Below are positions 45,601-58,751 of a stretch of DNA of 64,000 nucleotides, one piece after another. The position numbers and the translations under genes were made by a program. The stretch comes from Fragum whitleyi (taxonomy: Eukaryota; Mollusca; Bivalvia; Cardiida; Cardiidae), in the NCBI GenBank assembly GCA_948146395.1, contig OX411551.1, positions 45,232,796 to 45,296,795 of the forward strand, in the 5' to 3' direction. Positions within the stretch are counted from its first letter, which is position 1, and every line of letters begins with the position of its first letter. Under the pieces are notes generated by a model. That model searched no databases. It had not been told where the DNA came from and worked only from the letters and a program-made list of their open reading frames with translations.

Positions 45601-48600
45601 AGAAATTTTTTCATCTTGCCAGGTAGGAAATTTTTTTACCTGACTGGGGTGGAGAATTTTTCGCTTGGCTGTAATGAGAAATTTTTCAAGTTGGTTAAGA
45701 TGAAATTTCTTCATCTTGCCAGGTAGGAAATTTTTTTATCAGACAGGGGTGAAGAATTTTTCGCTTGGCTGTAATGAGAAATATTTCGCGTTGGTTAGGA
45801 AGAAATTTCTTCATCTGGCCAGGTAGGAAATTTTTTTATCAGACTGGGGTGAAGAATTTTTCGCTTGGCTGTAATGAGAAATTTTTCAAGTTGGTTAGGA
45901 AGAATTTTTTTTCTGGTGTAGCCGGGATGTGTATAAGGGGTGTTTGTACTGCCTTGTCGTACAAGTTAGCCTTAATAGCGACGTGGTAGAGCACTCGCTT
46001 TGGGATGTAGAGGTCCCGGGTTCGAATCCCATTGGAGTCGAATATTTTATTTTTCATCGGGCCATGTAGGAATTTTTTTTTACCTGACTGGGTTGAAATT
46101 TTTTTCGTTTGGCTGTAATGAGAAATATTTCACCTTGATTAGGAAGAAATTTCTTCATCTTGCCAGGTAGGAAATTTTTTTACCTGGCTGGGGTGAAGAA
46201 TTTTTCGCTTGGCTGTAATGAGAAATTTTTCAAGTTGGTTAGGAAGAAATTTCTTCATCTGGCCAGGTAGGAAATTTTTTTATCAGACTGGGGTGAAGAA
46301 TTTTTCGCTTGGCTGTAATGAGAAATATTTCGCGTTGGTTAGGAAGAAATTTCTTCATCTGGCCAGGTAGGAAATTTTTTTATCAGACTGGGGTGAAGAA
46401 TTTTTCGCTTGGCTGTAATGAGAAATTTTTCAAGTTGGTTAGGAAGAAATTTTTTTTTTCTGGTGTAGCCGGGATGTGTATAAGGGGTGTTTGTACTGCC
46501 TTGTCGTACAAGTTAGCCTTAATAGCGACGTGGTAGAGCACTCGCTTTGGGATGTAGAGGTCCCGGGTTCGAATCCCATTGGAGTCGAATATTTTATTTT
46601 TCATCGGGCCATGTAGGAATTTTTTTTTACCTGGCTGGGTTGAAAAATTTTTCGTTTGGCTGTAATGAGAAATATTTCACATTGATTAGGAAGAAATTTT
46701 TTCATCTTGCCAGGTAGGAAATTTTTTTACCTGACTGGGGTGAAGAATTTTTCGCTTGGCTGTAATGAGAAATTTTTCAAGTTGGTTAGGAAGAAATTTC
46801 TTCATCTGGCCAGGTATGAAATTTTTTTATCAGACTGGGGTGAAGAATTTTTCGCTTGGCTGCAATGAGAAATATTTCGCGTTGGTTAGGAAGAAATTTC
46901 TTCATCTGGCCAGGTAGGAAATTTTTTTATCAGACTGGGGTGAAGAATTTTTCGCTTGGCTGTAATGAGAAATTTTTCAAGTTGGTTAGGAAGAAATTTT
47001 TTTTTTCTGGTGTAGCCTGGATGTGTATAAGGGGTGTTTGTACTGCCTTGTCGTACAAGTTAGCCTTAATAGCGACGTGGTAGAGCACTCGCTTTGGGAT
47101 GTAGAGGTCCCGGGTTCGAACCCCATTGGAGTCGAATATTTTATTTTTCATCGGGCCATGTAGGAATTTTTTTTTACCTGACTGGGTTGAAAAATTTTTT
47201 TGTTTGGCTGTAATGAGAAATATTTCACCTTGATTAGGAAGAAATTTTTTCATCTTGCCAGGTAGGAAATTTTTTTACCTGACTGGGGAGAAGAATTTTT
47301 CGCTTGGCTGTAATGAGAAATTTTTCAAGTTGGTTAGGAAGAAATTTCTTCATCTGGCCAGGTAGGAAATTTTTTTATCAGACTGGGGTGAAGAATTTTT
47401 CGCTTGGCTGTAATGAGAATATTTCGCGTTGGTTAGGAAGAAATTTCTTCATCTGGCCAGGTAGGAAAAGTTTTTATCAGACTGGGGTGAAGAATTTTTC
47501 GCTTGGCTGTAATGAGAAATATTTCGCGTTGGTTAGGAAGAAATTTCTTTACTGGGGTGAAGAATTTTTCGCTTGGCTGTAATGAGAAATTTTTCAAGTT
47601 GGTTAGGAAGATTTTTTTTTTTTTTTTCTGGTGTAGCCGGGATGTGTATAAGGGGTGTTTGTACTGCCTTGTCGTACAAGTTAGCCTTAATAGCGACGTG
47701 GTAGAGCACTTGCTTTGGGATGTAGAGGTCCCGGGTTCGAATCCCATTGGAGTCGAATATTTTATTTTTCATCGGGCCATGTAGGAATTTTTTTTTTACC
47801 TGACTGGGTTGAAAAATTTTTCGTTTGGCTGTAATGAGAAATATTTCACCTTGATTAGGAAGAAATTTTTTCATCTTGCCAGGTAGGATTTTTTTTTACC
47901 TGACTGGGGTGAAGAATTTTTCGCTTGGCTGTAATGAGAAATTTTTCAAGTTGGTTAGGAAGAAATTTTTTTTCTGGTGTAGCCGGGATGTGTATAAGGG
48001 GTGTTTGTACTGCCTTGTCGTACAAGTTAGCCTTAATAGCGACGTGTTAGAGCACTCGCTTTGGGATGTAGAGGTCCCGGGTTCGAATCCCATTGGAGTC
48101 GAATATTTTATTTTTCATCGGGCCATGTAGGAATTTTTTTTTTACCTGACTGGGTTGAAAAATTTTTCGTTTGGCTGTAATGAGAAATATTTGACCTTGA
48201 TTAGGAAGAAATGTTTTCATCTTGCCAGGTAGGATTTTTTTTTTTCAGACTGGGGTGAAGAATTTTTCGCTTGGCTGTAATGAGAAATATTTCGCGTTGG
48301 TTAGGAAGAAGGTAGGAAATTTTTTTATCTGACTGGGGTGAAGAATTTTTCGCTTGGCTGTAATGAGAAATTTTTCAAGTTGGTTAGGAAGAAATTTCTT
48401 CATCTGGCCAGGTAGGAAATTTTTTTATCAGACTGGGGTGAAGAATTTTTCGCTTGGCTGTAATGAGAAATATTTCGCGTTGGTTAGGAAGAAATTTCTT
48501 CATCTGGCCAGGTAGGAAATTTTTTTACCAGACTGGGGTGAAGAATTTTTCGCTTGGCTGTAATGAGAAATATTTCGCGTTGGTTAGGAAGAAATTTCTT

Positions 48601-51600
48601 CATCTGGCCAGGTAGGAATTTTTTTTATCAGACTGGGGTGAAGAATTTTTCGCTTGGCTGTAATGAGAAATTTTTCAAGTTGGTTAGGAAGAAAATTTTT
48701 TTTTTCTGGTGTAGCCGGGATGTGTATAAGGGGTGTTTGTACTGCCTTGTCGTACAAGTTAGCCTTAATAGCGACGTGGTAGAGCACTCGCTTTGGGATG
48801 TAGAGGTCCCGGGTTCGAATCCCATTGGAGTCGAATATTTTATTTTTCATCGGGCCATGTAGGAATTTTTTTTTTACCTGACTGGGTTGAAAATTTTTTC
48901 GTTTGGCTGTAATGAGAAATATTTCGCGTTGGTTAGGAAGAAAATTCTTCATCTTGCCAGGTAGGAAATTTTTTTACCTGACTGGGGTGAAGAATTTTTC
49001 GCTTGGCTGTAATGAGAAATTTTTCAAGTTGGTTAGGAAGAAATTTCTTCATCTGGCCAGGTAGGAATTTTTTTTTATCAGACTGGGGTGAAGAATTTTT
49101 CGCTTGGCTGTAATGAGAAATATTTCGCGTTGGTTAGGAAGAAATTTCTTCATCTGGCCAGGTAGGAAATTTTTTTATCAGACTGGGGTGAAGAATTTTT
49201 CGCTTGGCTGTAATGAGAAATTTTTCAAGTTGGTTAGGAAGAAATTTTTTTTTCTGGTGTAGCCGGGATGTGTATAAGGGGTGTTTGTACTGTCTTGTCG
49301 TACAAGTTAGCCTTAATAGCGACGTGGTAGAACACTCGCTTTGGGATGTAGAGGTCCCGAGTTCGAATCCCATTGGAGTCGAATATTTTATTTTTCATCG
49401 GGCCATGTAGGAATTTTTTTTTTACCTGACTGGGTTGAAAATTTTTTCGTTTGGCTGTAATGAGAAATATTTCACCTTGATTAGGAAGAAATTTTTTCAT
49501 CTTGCCAGGTAGGAAATTTTTTTACCTGACTGGGGTGAAGAATTTTTCGCTTGGCTGTAATGAGAAATTTTTCAAGTTGGTTAGGAAGAAATTTCTTCAT
49601 TTGGCACGGTAGGAAATTTTTTTATCAGACTGGGGTGACGAATTTTTCGCTTGGCTGTAATGAGAAATATTTCGCGTTGGTTAGGAAGAAATTTCTTCAT
49701 CTGGCCAGGTAGGAAATTTTTTTATCAGACTGGGGTGAAGAATTTTTCGCTTGGCTGTAATGAGAAATTTTTCAAGTTGGTTAGGAAGATTTTTTTTTCT
49801 GGTGTAGCCGGGATGTGTATAAGGGGTGTTTGTACTGCCTTGTCGTACAAGTTAGCCTTAATAGCGACGTGGTAGAGCACTCGCTTTGAGATGTAGAGGT
49901 CCCGGGTTCGAATCCCATTGGAGTCGAATATTTTATTTTTCAACGGGCCATGTAGGAATTTTTTTTTTACCTGACTGGGTTGAAAAATTTTTCGTTTGGC
50001 TGTAATGAGAAATATTTGACCTTGATTAGGAAGAAATGTTTTCATCTTGCCAGGTAGGAATTTTTTTTTCAGACTGGGGTGAAGAATTTTTCGCTTGGCT
50101 GTAATGAGAAATATTTCGCGTTGGTTAGGAAGAAGGTAGGAAATTTTTTTATCTGACTGGGGTGAAGAATTTTTCGCTTGGCTGTAATGAGAAATTTTTC
50201 AAGTTGGTCAGGAAGAAATTTCTTCATCTGGCCAGGTAGGAAATTTTTTTATCAGACTGGGGTGAAGAATTTTTCGCTTGGCTGTAATGAGAAATATTTC
50301 GCGTTGGTTAGGAAGAAATTTCTTCATCTGGCCAGGTAGGAAATTTTTTTATCAGACTGGGGTGAAGAATTTTTCGCTTGGCTGTTTTGAGAAATATTTT
50401 GCGTTGGTTAGGAAGAAATTTCTTGACTGGGGTGAAGAATTTTTCGCTTGGCTGTAATGAGAAATTTTTCAAGTTGGTTAGGAAGAAAATTTTTTTTTCT
50501 GGTGTAGCCGGGATGTGTATAAGGGGTGTTGGTACTGCCTTGTCGTACAAGTTAGCCTTAATAGCGACGTGGTAGAGCACTCGCTTTGGGATGTAGAGGT
50601 CCCGGGTTCGAATCCCATTGGAGTCGAATATTTTATTTTTCATCGGGCCATGTAGGAATTTTTTTTTTTTACCTGACTGGGTTGAAAAATTTTCGTTTGG
50701 CTGTAATGAGAAATATTTCACCTTGATTAGGAAGAAATTTTTTCATCTGGCCAGGTAGGAAATTTTTTTACCTGACTGGGGTGAAGAATTTTTCGCTTGG
50801 CTGTAATGAGAAATTTTTCAAGTTGGTTAGGAAGAAATTTCTTCATCTGGCCAGGTAGGAAATTTTTTTATCAGACTGGGGTGAAGAATTTTTCGCTTGG
50901 CTGTAATGAGAAATTTTTCAAGTTGGTTAGGAAGAAATTTTTTTTTTCTGGTGTAGCCGGGATGTGTATAAGGGGTGTTTGTACTGCCTTGTCGTACAAG
51001 TTAGCCTTAATAGCGACGTGGTAGAGCACTCGCTTTGGGATGTAGAGGTCCCGGGTTCGAATCCCATTGGAGTCGAATATTTTATTTTTCATCGGGCCAT
51101 GTAGGAATTTTTTTTTTACCTGACTGGGTTGAAAAATTTTTCGTTTGGCTGTAATGAGAAATATTTCACCTTGATTAGGAAGAATTTTTTTCATCTTGCC
51201 AGGTAGGATTTTTTTTTATCAGACTGGGGTGAAGAATTTTTCGCTTGGCTGTAATGAGAAATATTTCGCGTTGGTTAGGAAGAAGGTAGGAAATTTTTTT
51301 ATCTGACTGGGGTGAAGAATTTTTCGCTTGGCTGTAATGAGAAATTTTTCAAGTTGGTTAGGAAGAAATTTCTTCATCTGGCCAGGTAGGAAATTTTTTT
51401 ATCAGACTGGGGTGAAGAATTTTTCGCTTGGCTGTAATGAGAAAATATTTCGCGTTGGTTAGGAAGAAATTTCTTCATCTGGCCAGGTAGGAAATTTTTT
51501 TATCAGACTGGGGTGAAGAATTTTTCGCTTGGCTGTAATGAGAAATATTTCGCGTTGGTTAGGAAGAAATTTCTTCATCTGGCCAGGTAGGAATTTTTTT

Positions 51601-54600
51601 TATCAGACTGGGGTGAAGAATTTTTCGCTTGGCTGTAATGAGAAATTTTTCAAGTTGGTTAGGAAGAAATTTTTTTTTCTGGTGTAGCCGGGATGTGTAT
51701 AAGGGGTGTTTGTACTGCCTTGTCGTACAAGTTAGCCTTAATAGCGACGTGGTAGAGCACTCGCTTTGGGATGTAGAGGTCCCGGGTTCGAATCCCATTG
51801 GAGTCGAATATTTTATTTTTCATCGGGCCATGTAGGAATTTTTTTTTTTACCTGACTGGGTTGAAAAATTTTTCGTTTGGCTGTAATGAGAAATATTTCG
51901 CGTTGGTTAGGAAGAAATTTCTTCATCTTGCCAGGTAGGAAATTTTTTTACCTGACTGGGGTGAAGAAATTTTCGCTTGGCTGTAATGAGAAATTTTTCA
52001 AGTTGGTTAGGAAGAAATTTCTTCATCTGGCCAGGTAGGAAATTTTTTTATCAGACTGGGGTGAAGAATTTTTCGCTTGGCTGTAATGAGAAATATTTCG
52101 CGTTGGTAAGGAAGAAATTTCTTCATCTGGCCAGGTAGGAAATTTTTTTATCAGACTGGGGTGAAGAATTTTTCGCTTGGCTGTAATGAGAAATTTTTCA
52201 AGTTGGTTAGGAAGAAATTTTTTTTTCTGGTGTAGCCGGGATGTGTATAAGGGGTGTTTGTACTGCCTTGTCGTACAAGTTAGCCTTAATAGCGACGTGG
52301 TAGAGCACTCGCTTTGGGATGTAGAGGTCCCGGGTTCGAATCCCATTGGAGTCGAATATTTTATTTTTCATCGGGCCATGTAGGAATTTTTTTTTTTACC
52401 TGACTGGGTTGAAAAATTTTTCGTTTGGCTGTAATGAGAAATATTTCGCGTTGGTTAGGAAGAAATTTCTTCATCTTGCCAGGTAGGAAATTTTTTTACC
52501 TGACTGGGGTGAAGAATTTTTCGCTTGGCTGTAATGAGAAATATTTCGCGTTGGTTAGGAAGAAGGTAGGATTTTTTTTTTATCTGACTGGGGTGAAGAA
52601 TTTTTCGCTTGGCTGTAATGAGAAATTTATCAAGTTGGTTAGGAAGAAATTTCTTCATCTGGCCAGGTAGGAAATTTCTTTATCAGACTGGGGTGAAGAA
52701 TTTTTCGCTTGGCTGTAATGAGAAATTTTTCAAGTTGGTTAGGAAGAAATTTCTTCATCTGGCCAGGTAGGAAATTTTTTTATCAGACTGGGGTGAAGAA
52801 TTTTTCGTTTGGCTGTAATGAGAAATATTTCACCTTGATTAGGAAGAATTTTTTTCATCTTGCCAGGTAGGATTTTTTTTTTTATCAGACTGGGGTGAAG
52901 AATTTTTCGCTTGGCTGTAATGAGAAATATTTCGCGTTGGTTAGGAAGAAGGTAGGAAATTTTTTTATCTGACTGGGGTGAAGAATTTTTCGCTTGGCTG
53001 TAATGAGAAATTTTTCAAGTTGGTTAGGAAGAAATTTCTTCATCTGGCCAGGTAGGAAATTTTTTATCAGACTGGGGTGAAGAATTTTTCGCTTGGCTGT
53101 AATGAGAAATATTTCGCGTTGGTAAGGAAGAAATTTCTTCATCTGGCCAGGTAGGAAATTTTTTTATCAGACTGGGGTGAAGAATTTTTCGCTTGGCTGT
53201 AATGAGAAATTTTTCAAGTTGGTTAGGAAGAAATTTTTTTTTTCTGGTGTAGCCGGGATGTGTATAAGGGGTGTTTGTACTGCCTTGTCGTACAAGTTAG
53301 CCTTAATAGCGACGTGGTAGAGCACTCGCTTTGGGATGTAGAGGTCCCGAGTTCGAATCCCATTGGAGTCGAATATTTTATTTTTCATCGGGCCATGTAG
53401 GAATTTTTTTTTTACCTGACTGGGTTGAAAAATTTTTCGTTTGGCTGTAATGAGAAATATTTCACCTTGATTAGGAAGAAATTTTTTCATCTTGCCAGGT
53501 AGGAAATTTTTTTACCTGACTGGGGTGAAGAATTTTTCGCTTGGCTGTAATGAGAAATTTTTCAAGTTGGTTAGGAAGAAATTTCTTCATCTGGCCAGGT
53601 AGGAAATTTTTTTATCAGACTGGGGTGAAGAATTTTTCGCTTGGCTGTAATGAGAAATATTTCGCGTTGGTTAGGAAGAAATTTCTTCATCTGGCCAGGT
53701 AGGAAATTTTTTTATCAGACTGGGGTGAAGAATTTTTCGCTTGGCTGTAATGAGAAATTTTTCAAGTTGGTTAGGAAGATTTTTTTTTCTGGTGTAGCCG
53801 GGATGTGTATAAGGGGTGTTTGTACTGCCTTGTCGTACAAGTTAGCCTTAAAAGCGACGTGGTAGAGCACTCGCTTTGAGATGTAGAGGTCCCGGGTTCG
53901 AATCCCATTGGAGTCGAATATTTTATTTTCCAACGGGCCATGTAGGAATTTTTTTTTACCTGACTGGGTTGAAAAATTTTTCGTTTGGCTGTAATGAGAA
54001 ATATTTGACCTTGATTAGGAAGAAATTTTTTCATCTTGCCAGGTAGGAATTTTTTTTTCAGACTGGGGTGAAGAATTTTTCGCTTGGCTGTAATGAGAAA
54101 TATTTCGCGTTGGTTAGGAAGAAGGTAGGAAATTTTTTTATCTGACTGGGGTGAAGAATTTTTCGCTTGGCTGTAATGAGAAATATTTCGCGTTGGTTAG
54201 GAAGAAATTTCTTCATCTGGCCAGGTAGGAAATTTTTTTATCAGACTGGGGTGAAGAATTTTTCGCTTGGCTGTAATGAGAAATTTTTCAAGTTGGTTTG
54301 GAAGAAATTTCTTCATCTGGCCAGGTAGGAAATTTTTTTATCAGACTGGGGTGAAGAATTTTTCGTTTGGCTGTAATGAGAAATATTTCACCTTGATAAG
54401 GAAGAATTTTTTTCATCTTGCCAGTTAGGATTTTTTTTTATCAGACTGGGGTGAAGAATTTTTCGCTTGGCTGTAATGAGAAATATTTCGCGTTGGTTAG
54501 GAAGAAGGTAGGAAATTTTTTTATCTGACTGGGGTGAAGAATTTTTCGCTTGGCTGTAATGAGAAATTTTTCAAGTTGGTTAGGAAGAAATTTCTTCATC

Positions 54601-57600
54601 TGGCCAGGTAGGAAATTTTTTTATCAGACTGGGGTGAAGAATTTTTCGCTTGGCTGTAATGAGAAATATTTCGCGTTGGTTAGGAAGAAATTTCTTCATC
54701 TGGCCAGGTAGGAAATTTTTTTATCAGACTGGGGTGATAAAATTTTTCGCTTGGCTGTAATGAGAAATATTCCGCGTTGGTTAGGAAGAAATTTCTTCAT
54801 CTGGCCAGGTAGGAATTTTTTTATCAGACTGGGGTGAAGAATTTTTCGCTTGGCTGTAGTGAGAAATTTTTCAAGTTGGTTAGGAAGAAATTTTTTTCTG
54901 GTGTAGCCGGGATGTGTATAAGGGGTGTTTGTACTGCCTTGTCGTACAAGTTAGCCTTAATAGCGACGTGGTAGAGCACTCGCTTTGGGATGTAGAGGTC
55001 CCGGGTTCGAATCCCATTGGAGTCGAATATTTTATTTTTCATCGGGCCATGTAGGAATTTTTTTTTTTACCTGACTGGGTTGAAAAATTTTTCGTTTGGC
55101 TGTAATGAGAAATATTTCGCGTTGGTTAGGAAGAAATTTCTTCATCTTGCCAGGTAGGAAATTTTTTTACCTGACTGCGGTGAAGAATTTTTCGCTTGGC
55201 TGTAATGAGAAATTTTTCAAGTTGGTTAGGAAGAAATTTCTTCATCTGGCCAGGTAGGAAATTTTTTTATCAGACTGGGGTGAAGAAATTTTCGCTTGGC
55301 TGTAATGAGAAATTTTTCGCGTTGGTAAGGAAGAAATTTCTTCATCTGGCCAGGTAGGAATTTTTTTTATCAGACTGGGGTGAAGAATTTTTCGCTTGGC
55401 TGTAATGAGAAATTTTTCAAGTTGGTTAGGAAGAAAATTTTTTTTCTGGTGTAGCCGGGATGTGTATAAGGGGTGTTTGTACTGCCTTGTCGTACAAGTT
55501 AGCCTTAATAGCGACGTGGTAGAACACTCGCTTTGGGATGTAGAGGTCCCGGGTTCAAATCCCATTGGAGTCGAATATTTTATTTTTCATCGGGCCATGT
55601 AGGAATTTTTTTTTTACCTGACTGGGTTGAAAAATTTTTCGTTTGGCTGTAATGAGAAATATTTCGCGTTGGTTAGGAAGAAATTTTTTCATCTTGCCAG
55701 GGAAGAAATTTTTTTATCAGACAGGGGTGAAGAATTTTTCGCTTGGCTGTAATGAGAAATATTTCGCGTTGGTTAGGAAGAAATTTCTTCATCTGGCCAG
55801 GTAGGAAATTTTTTTATCAGACTGGGGTGAAGAATTTTTCGCCTGGCTGTAATGAGAAATTTTTCAAGTTGGTTAGGAAGAAATTTTTTTCTGGTGTAGC
55901 CGGGATGTGTATAAGGGGTGTTTGTACTGCCTTGTCGTACAAGTTAGCCTTAATAGCGACGTGGTAGAGCACTCGCTTTGGGATGTAGAGGTCCCGGGTT
56001 CGAATCCCATTGGAGTCGAATATTTTATTTTTCATCGGGCCATGTAGGAATTTTTTTTTTACCTGACTGGGTTGAAAAATTTTTCGTTTGGCTGTTATGA
56101 GAAATATTTCACCTTGATTAGGAAGAAATTTTTTCATCTTGCCAGGTAGGAATTTTTTTTACCTGACTGGGGTGAAGAATTTTTCGCTTGGCTGTAATGA
56201 GAAATATTTCGCGTTGGTTAGGAAGAAAATTCTTCATCTGGCCAGGTAGGAAACTTTTTTATCAGACTGGGGTGAAGAATTTTTCGCTTGGCTGTAATGA
56301 GAAATATTTCGCGTTGGTTAGGAAGAAATTTCTTCATCTGGCCAGGTAGGAAATTTTTTTATCAGACTGGGGTGAAGAATTTTTCGCTTGGCTGTAATGA
56401 GAAATTTTTCAAGTTGGTTAGGAAGAAATTTTTTTTCTGGTGTAGCCGGGATGTGTATAAGGGGTGTTTGTACTGCAATGTCGTACAAGTTAGCATTAAT
56501 AGCGACGTGGTAGAGCACTCGCTTTGGGATGTAGAGGTCCCGGGTTCGAATCCCATTGGAGTCGAATATTTTATTTTTCATCGGGCCATGTAGGAATTTT
56601 TTTTTAACCTGACTGGGTTGAAAAATTTTTCGTTTGGCTGTAATGAGAAATATTTCACCTTGATGAGGAAGAAATTTTTTCATCTTGCCAGGTAGGAAAT
56701 TCTTTTACCTGACTGGGGTGAAGAATTTTTCGCTTGGCTGTAATGAGAAGTTTTCTAGTTGGTTAGGAAGAAATTTCTTCATCTGGCCAGGTAGGAAATT
56801 TTTTTTATCAGACTGGGGTGAAGAATATTACGCTTGGCTGTAATGAGAAATAATTCGCGTTGGTTAGGAAGAAATTTCTTCATCTGGCAAATTAGGAATT
56901 CTTTTATCAGACTGGGGTGAAGAATTTTTCGCTTGGCTGTAATGAGAAATTTTTCAAGTTGGTTAGGAAGAAATTTTTTTTCTGGTGTAGCCGGGATGTG
57001 TATAAGGGGTGTTTGTACTGCCTTGTCGTACAAGTTAGCCTTAATAGCGACGTGGTAGAGCACTCGCTTTGGGATGTAGAGGTCCCGGATTCGAATCCCA
57101 TTGGAGTCGAATATTTTATTTTTCATCGGGCCATGTAGGAATTTTTTTTTACCTGACTGGGTTGAAAAATTTTTCGTTTGGCTGTTATGAGAAATATTTC
57201 ACCTTGATTAGGAAGAAATTTTTTCATCTTGCCAGGTAGGAAATTTTTTTACCAGACTGGGGTGAAGAATTTTTCGCTTGGCTGTAATGAGAAATTTTTC
57301 AAGTTGGTTAGGAAGAAATTTCTTCATCTGGCCAGGTAGGAAATTTTTTTTATCAGACTGGGGTGAAGAATTTTTCGCTTGGCTGTAATGCGAAATATTT
57401 CGCGTTGGTAAGGAAGAAATTTCTTCATCAGGCCAGGTAGGAAATTTTTTCATCAGACTGGGGTGAAGAATTTTTCGCTTGGCTGTAATGAGAAATTTTT
57501 CAAGTTGGTTAGGAAGAAAATTTTTTTTCTGGTGTAGCCGGGATGTGTATAAGGGGTGTTTGTACTGCCTTGTCGTACAAGTTAGCCTTAATAGCGACGT

Positions 57601-58679
57601 GGTAGAGCACTCGCTTTGGGATGTAGAGGTCCCGGGTTCGAATCCCATTGGAGTCGAATATTTTATTTTTCATCGGGCCATGTAGGATTTTTTTTTTTTT
57701 ACCTGACTGGGTTGAAAATTTTTTAGTTTGGCTGTAATGAGAAATATTTCACCTTGATTAGGAAGAAATTTTTTCATCTTGCCAGGTAGGAATTTTTTTT
57801 ACCTGACTGGGGTGAAGAATTTTTGGCTTGGCTGTAATGAGAAATATTTCGCGTTGGTTAGGAAGAAATTTCTTCATATGGCCAGGTAGGAAATTTTTTT
57901 ATCAGACTGGGGTGAAGAATTTTTCGCTTGGCTGTAATGAGAAATATTTCGCGTTGGTTAGGAAGAAATTTCTTCATCTGGCCAGGTAGGAAATTTTTTA
58001 ATCAGACTGGGGTGAAGAATTTTTCGCTTGGCTGTAATGAGAAATTTTTCAAGTTGGTTAGGAAGAAATTTTTTTTTCTGGTGTAGCCGGGATGTGTATA
58101 AGGGGTGTTTGTACTGCCTTGTCGTACAAGTTAGCCTTAATAGCGACGTGGTAGAGCACTCGCTTTGGGATGTAGAGGTCCCGGGTTCGAATCCCATTGG
58201 AGTCGAATATTTTATTTTTCATCGGGCCATGTAGCAATTTTTTTTTACCTGACTGGGTTGAAAATTTTTTCGTTTGGCTGTAATGAGAAATATTTCACCT
58301 TGATTAGGAAGAAATTTTTTCATCCTGCCAGGTAGGAAATTTTTTTATCAGACTGGGGTGAAGAATTTTTCGCTTGGCTGTAATGAGAAATATTTCGCGT
58401 TGGTTAGGAAGAAATTTCTTCATCTGGCCAGGTAGGAAATTTTTTTATCAGACTGGGGTGAAGAATTTTTCGCTTGGCTGTAATGAGAAATATTTCGCGT
58501 TGGTTAGGAAGAAATTTCTTCATCTGGCCAGGTAGGAAATTTTTTTATCAGACTGGGGTGAAGAGTTTTTCGCTTGGCTGTAATGAGAAATTTTTCAAGT
58601 TGGTTAGGAACAAAATTTTTTTGGGGTGTAGCCGGGATGTGTATAAGGGGTGTTTGTACTGCCTTGTCGTACAAGTTTT

Positions 58680-58751
58680 TCCTTAATAGCGACGTGGTAG
58701 AGCACTCGCTTTGGGATGTAGAGGTCCCGGGTTCGAATCCCATTGGAGTCG
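58680..58751 (+). pseudogene. tRNA-like core with altered leader/acceptor junction
   Basis: The junction reads caagtttttccttaatag instead of caagttagccttaatag, replacing the first acceptor base and adding one T. The same haplotype recurs at 59228-59299 and 60418-60489, a local family in this part of array C. Confidence 0.7.

Noticed and set aside
47611..47628. Long T tracts as poly(A) tails of retrogenes on the minus strand
   Set aside because: They are length variants of the T run found at the same monomer position in every unit.
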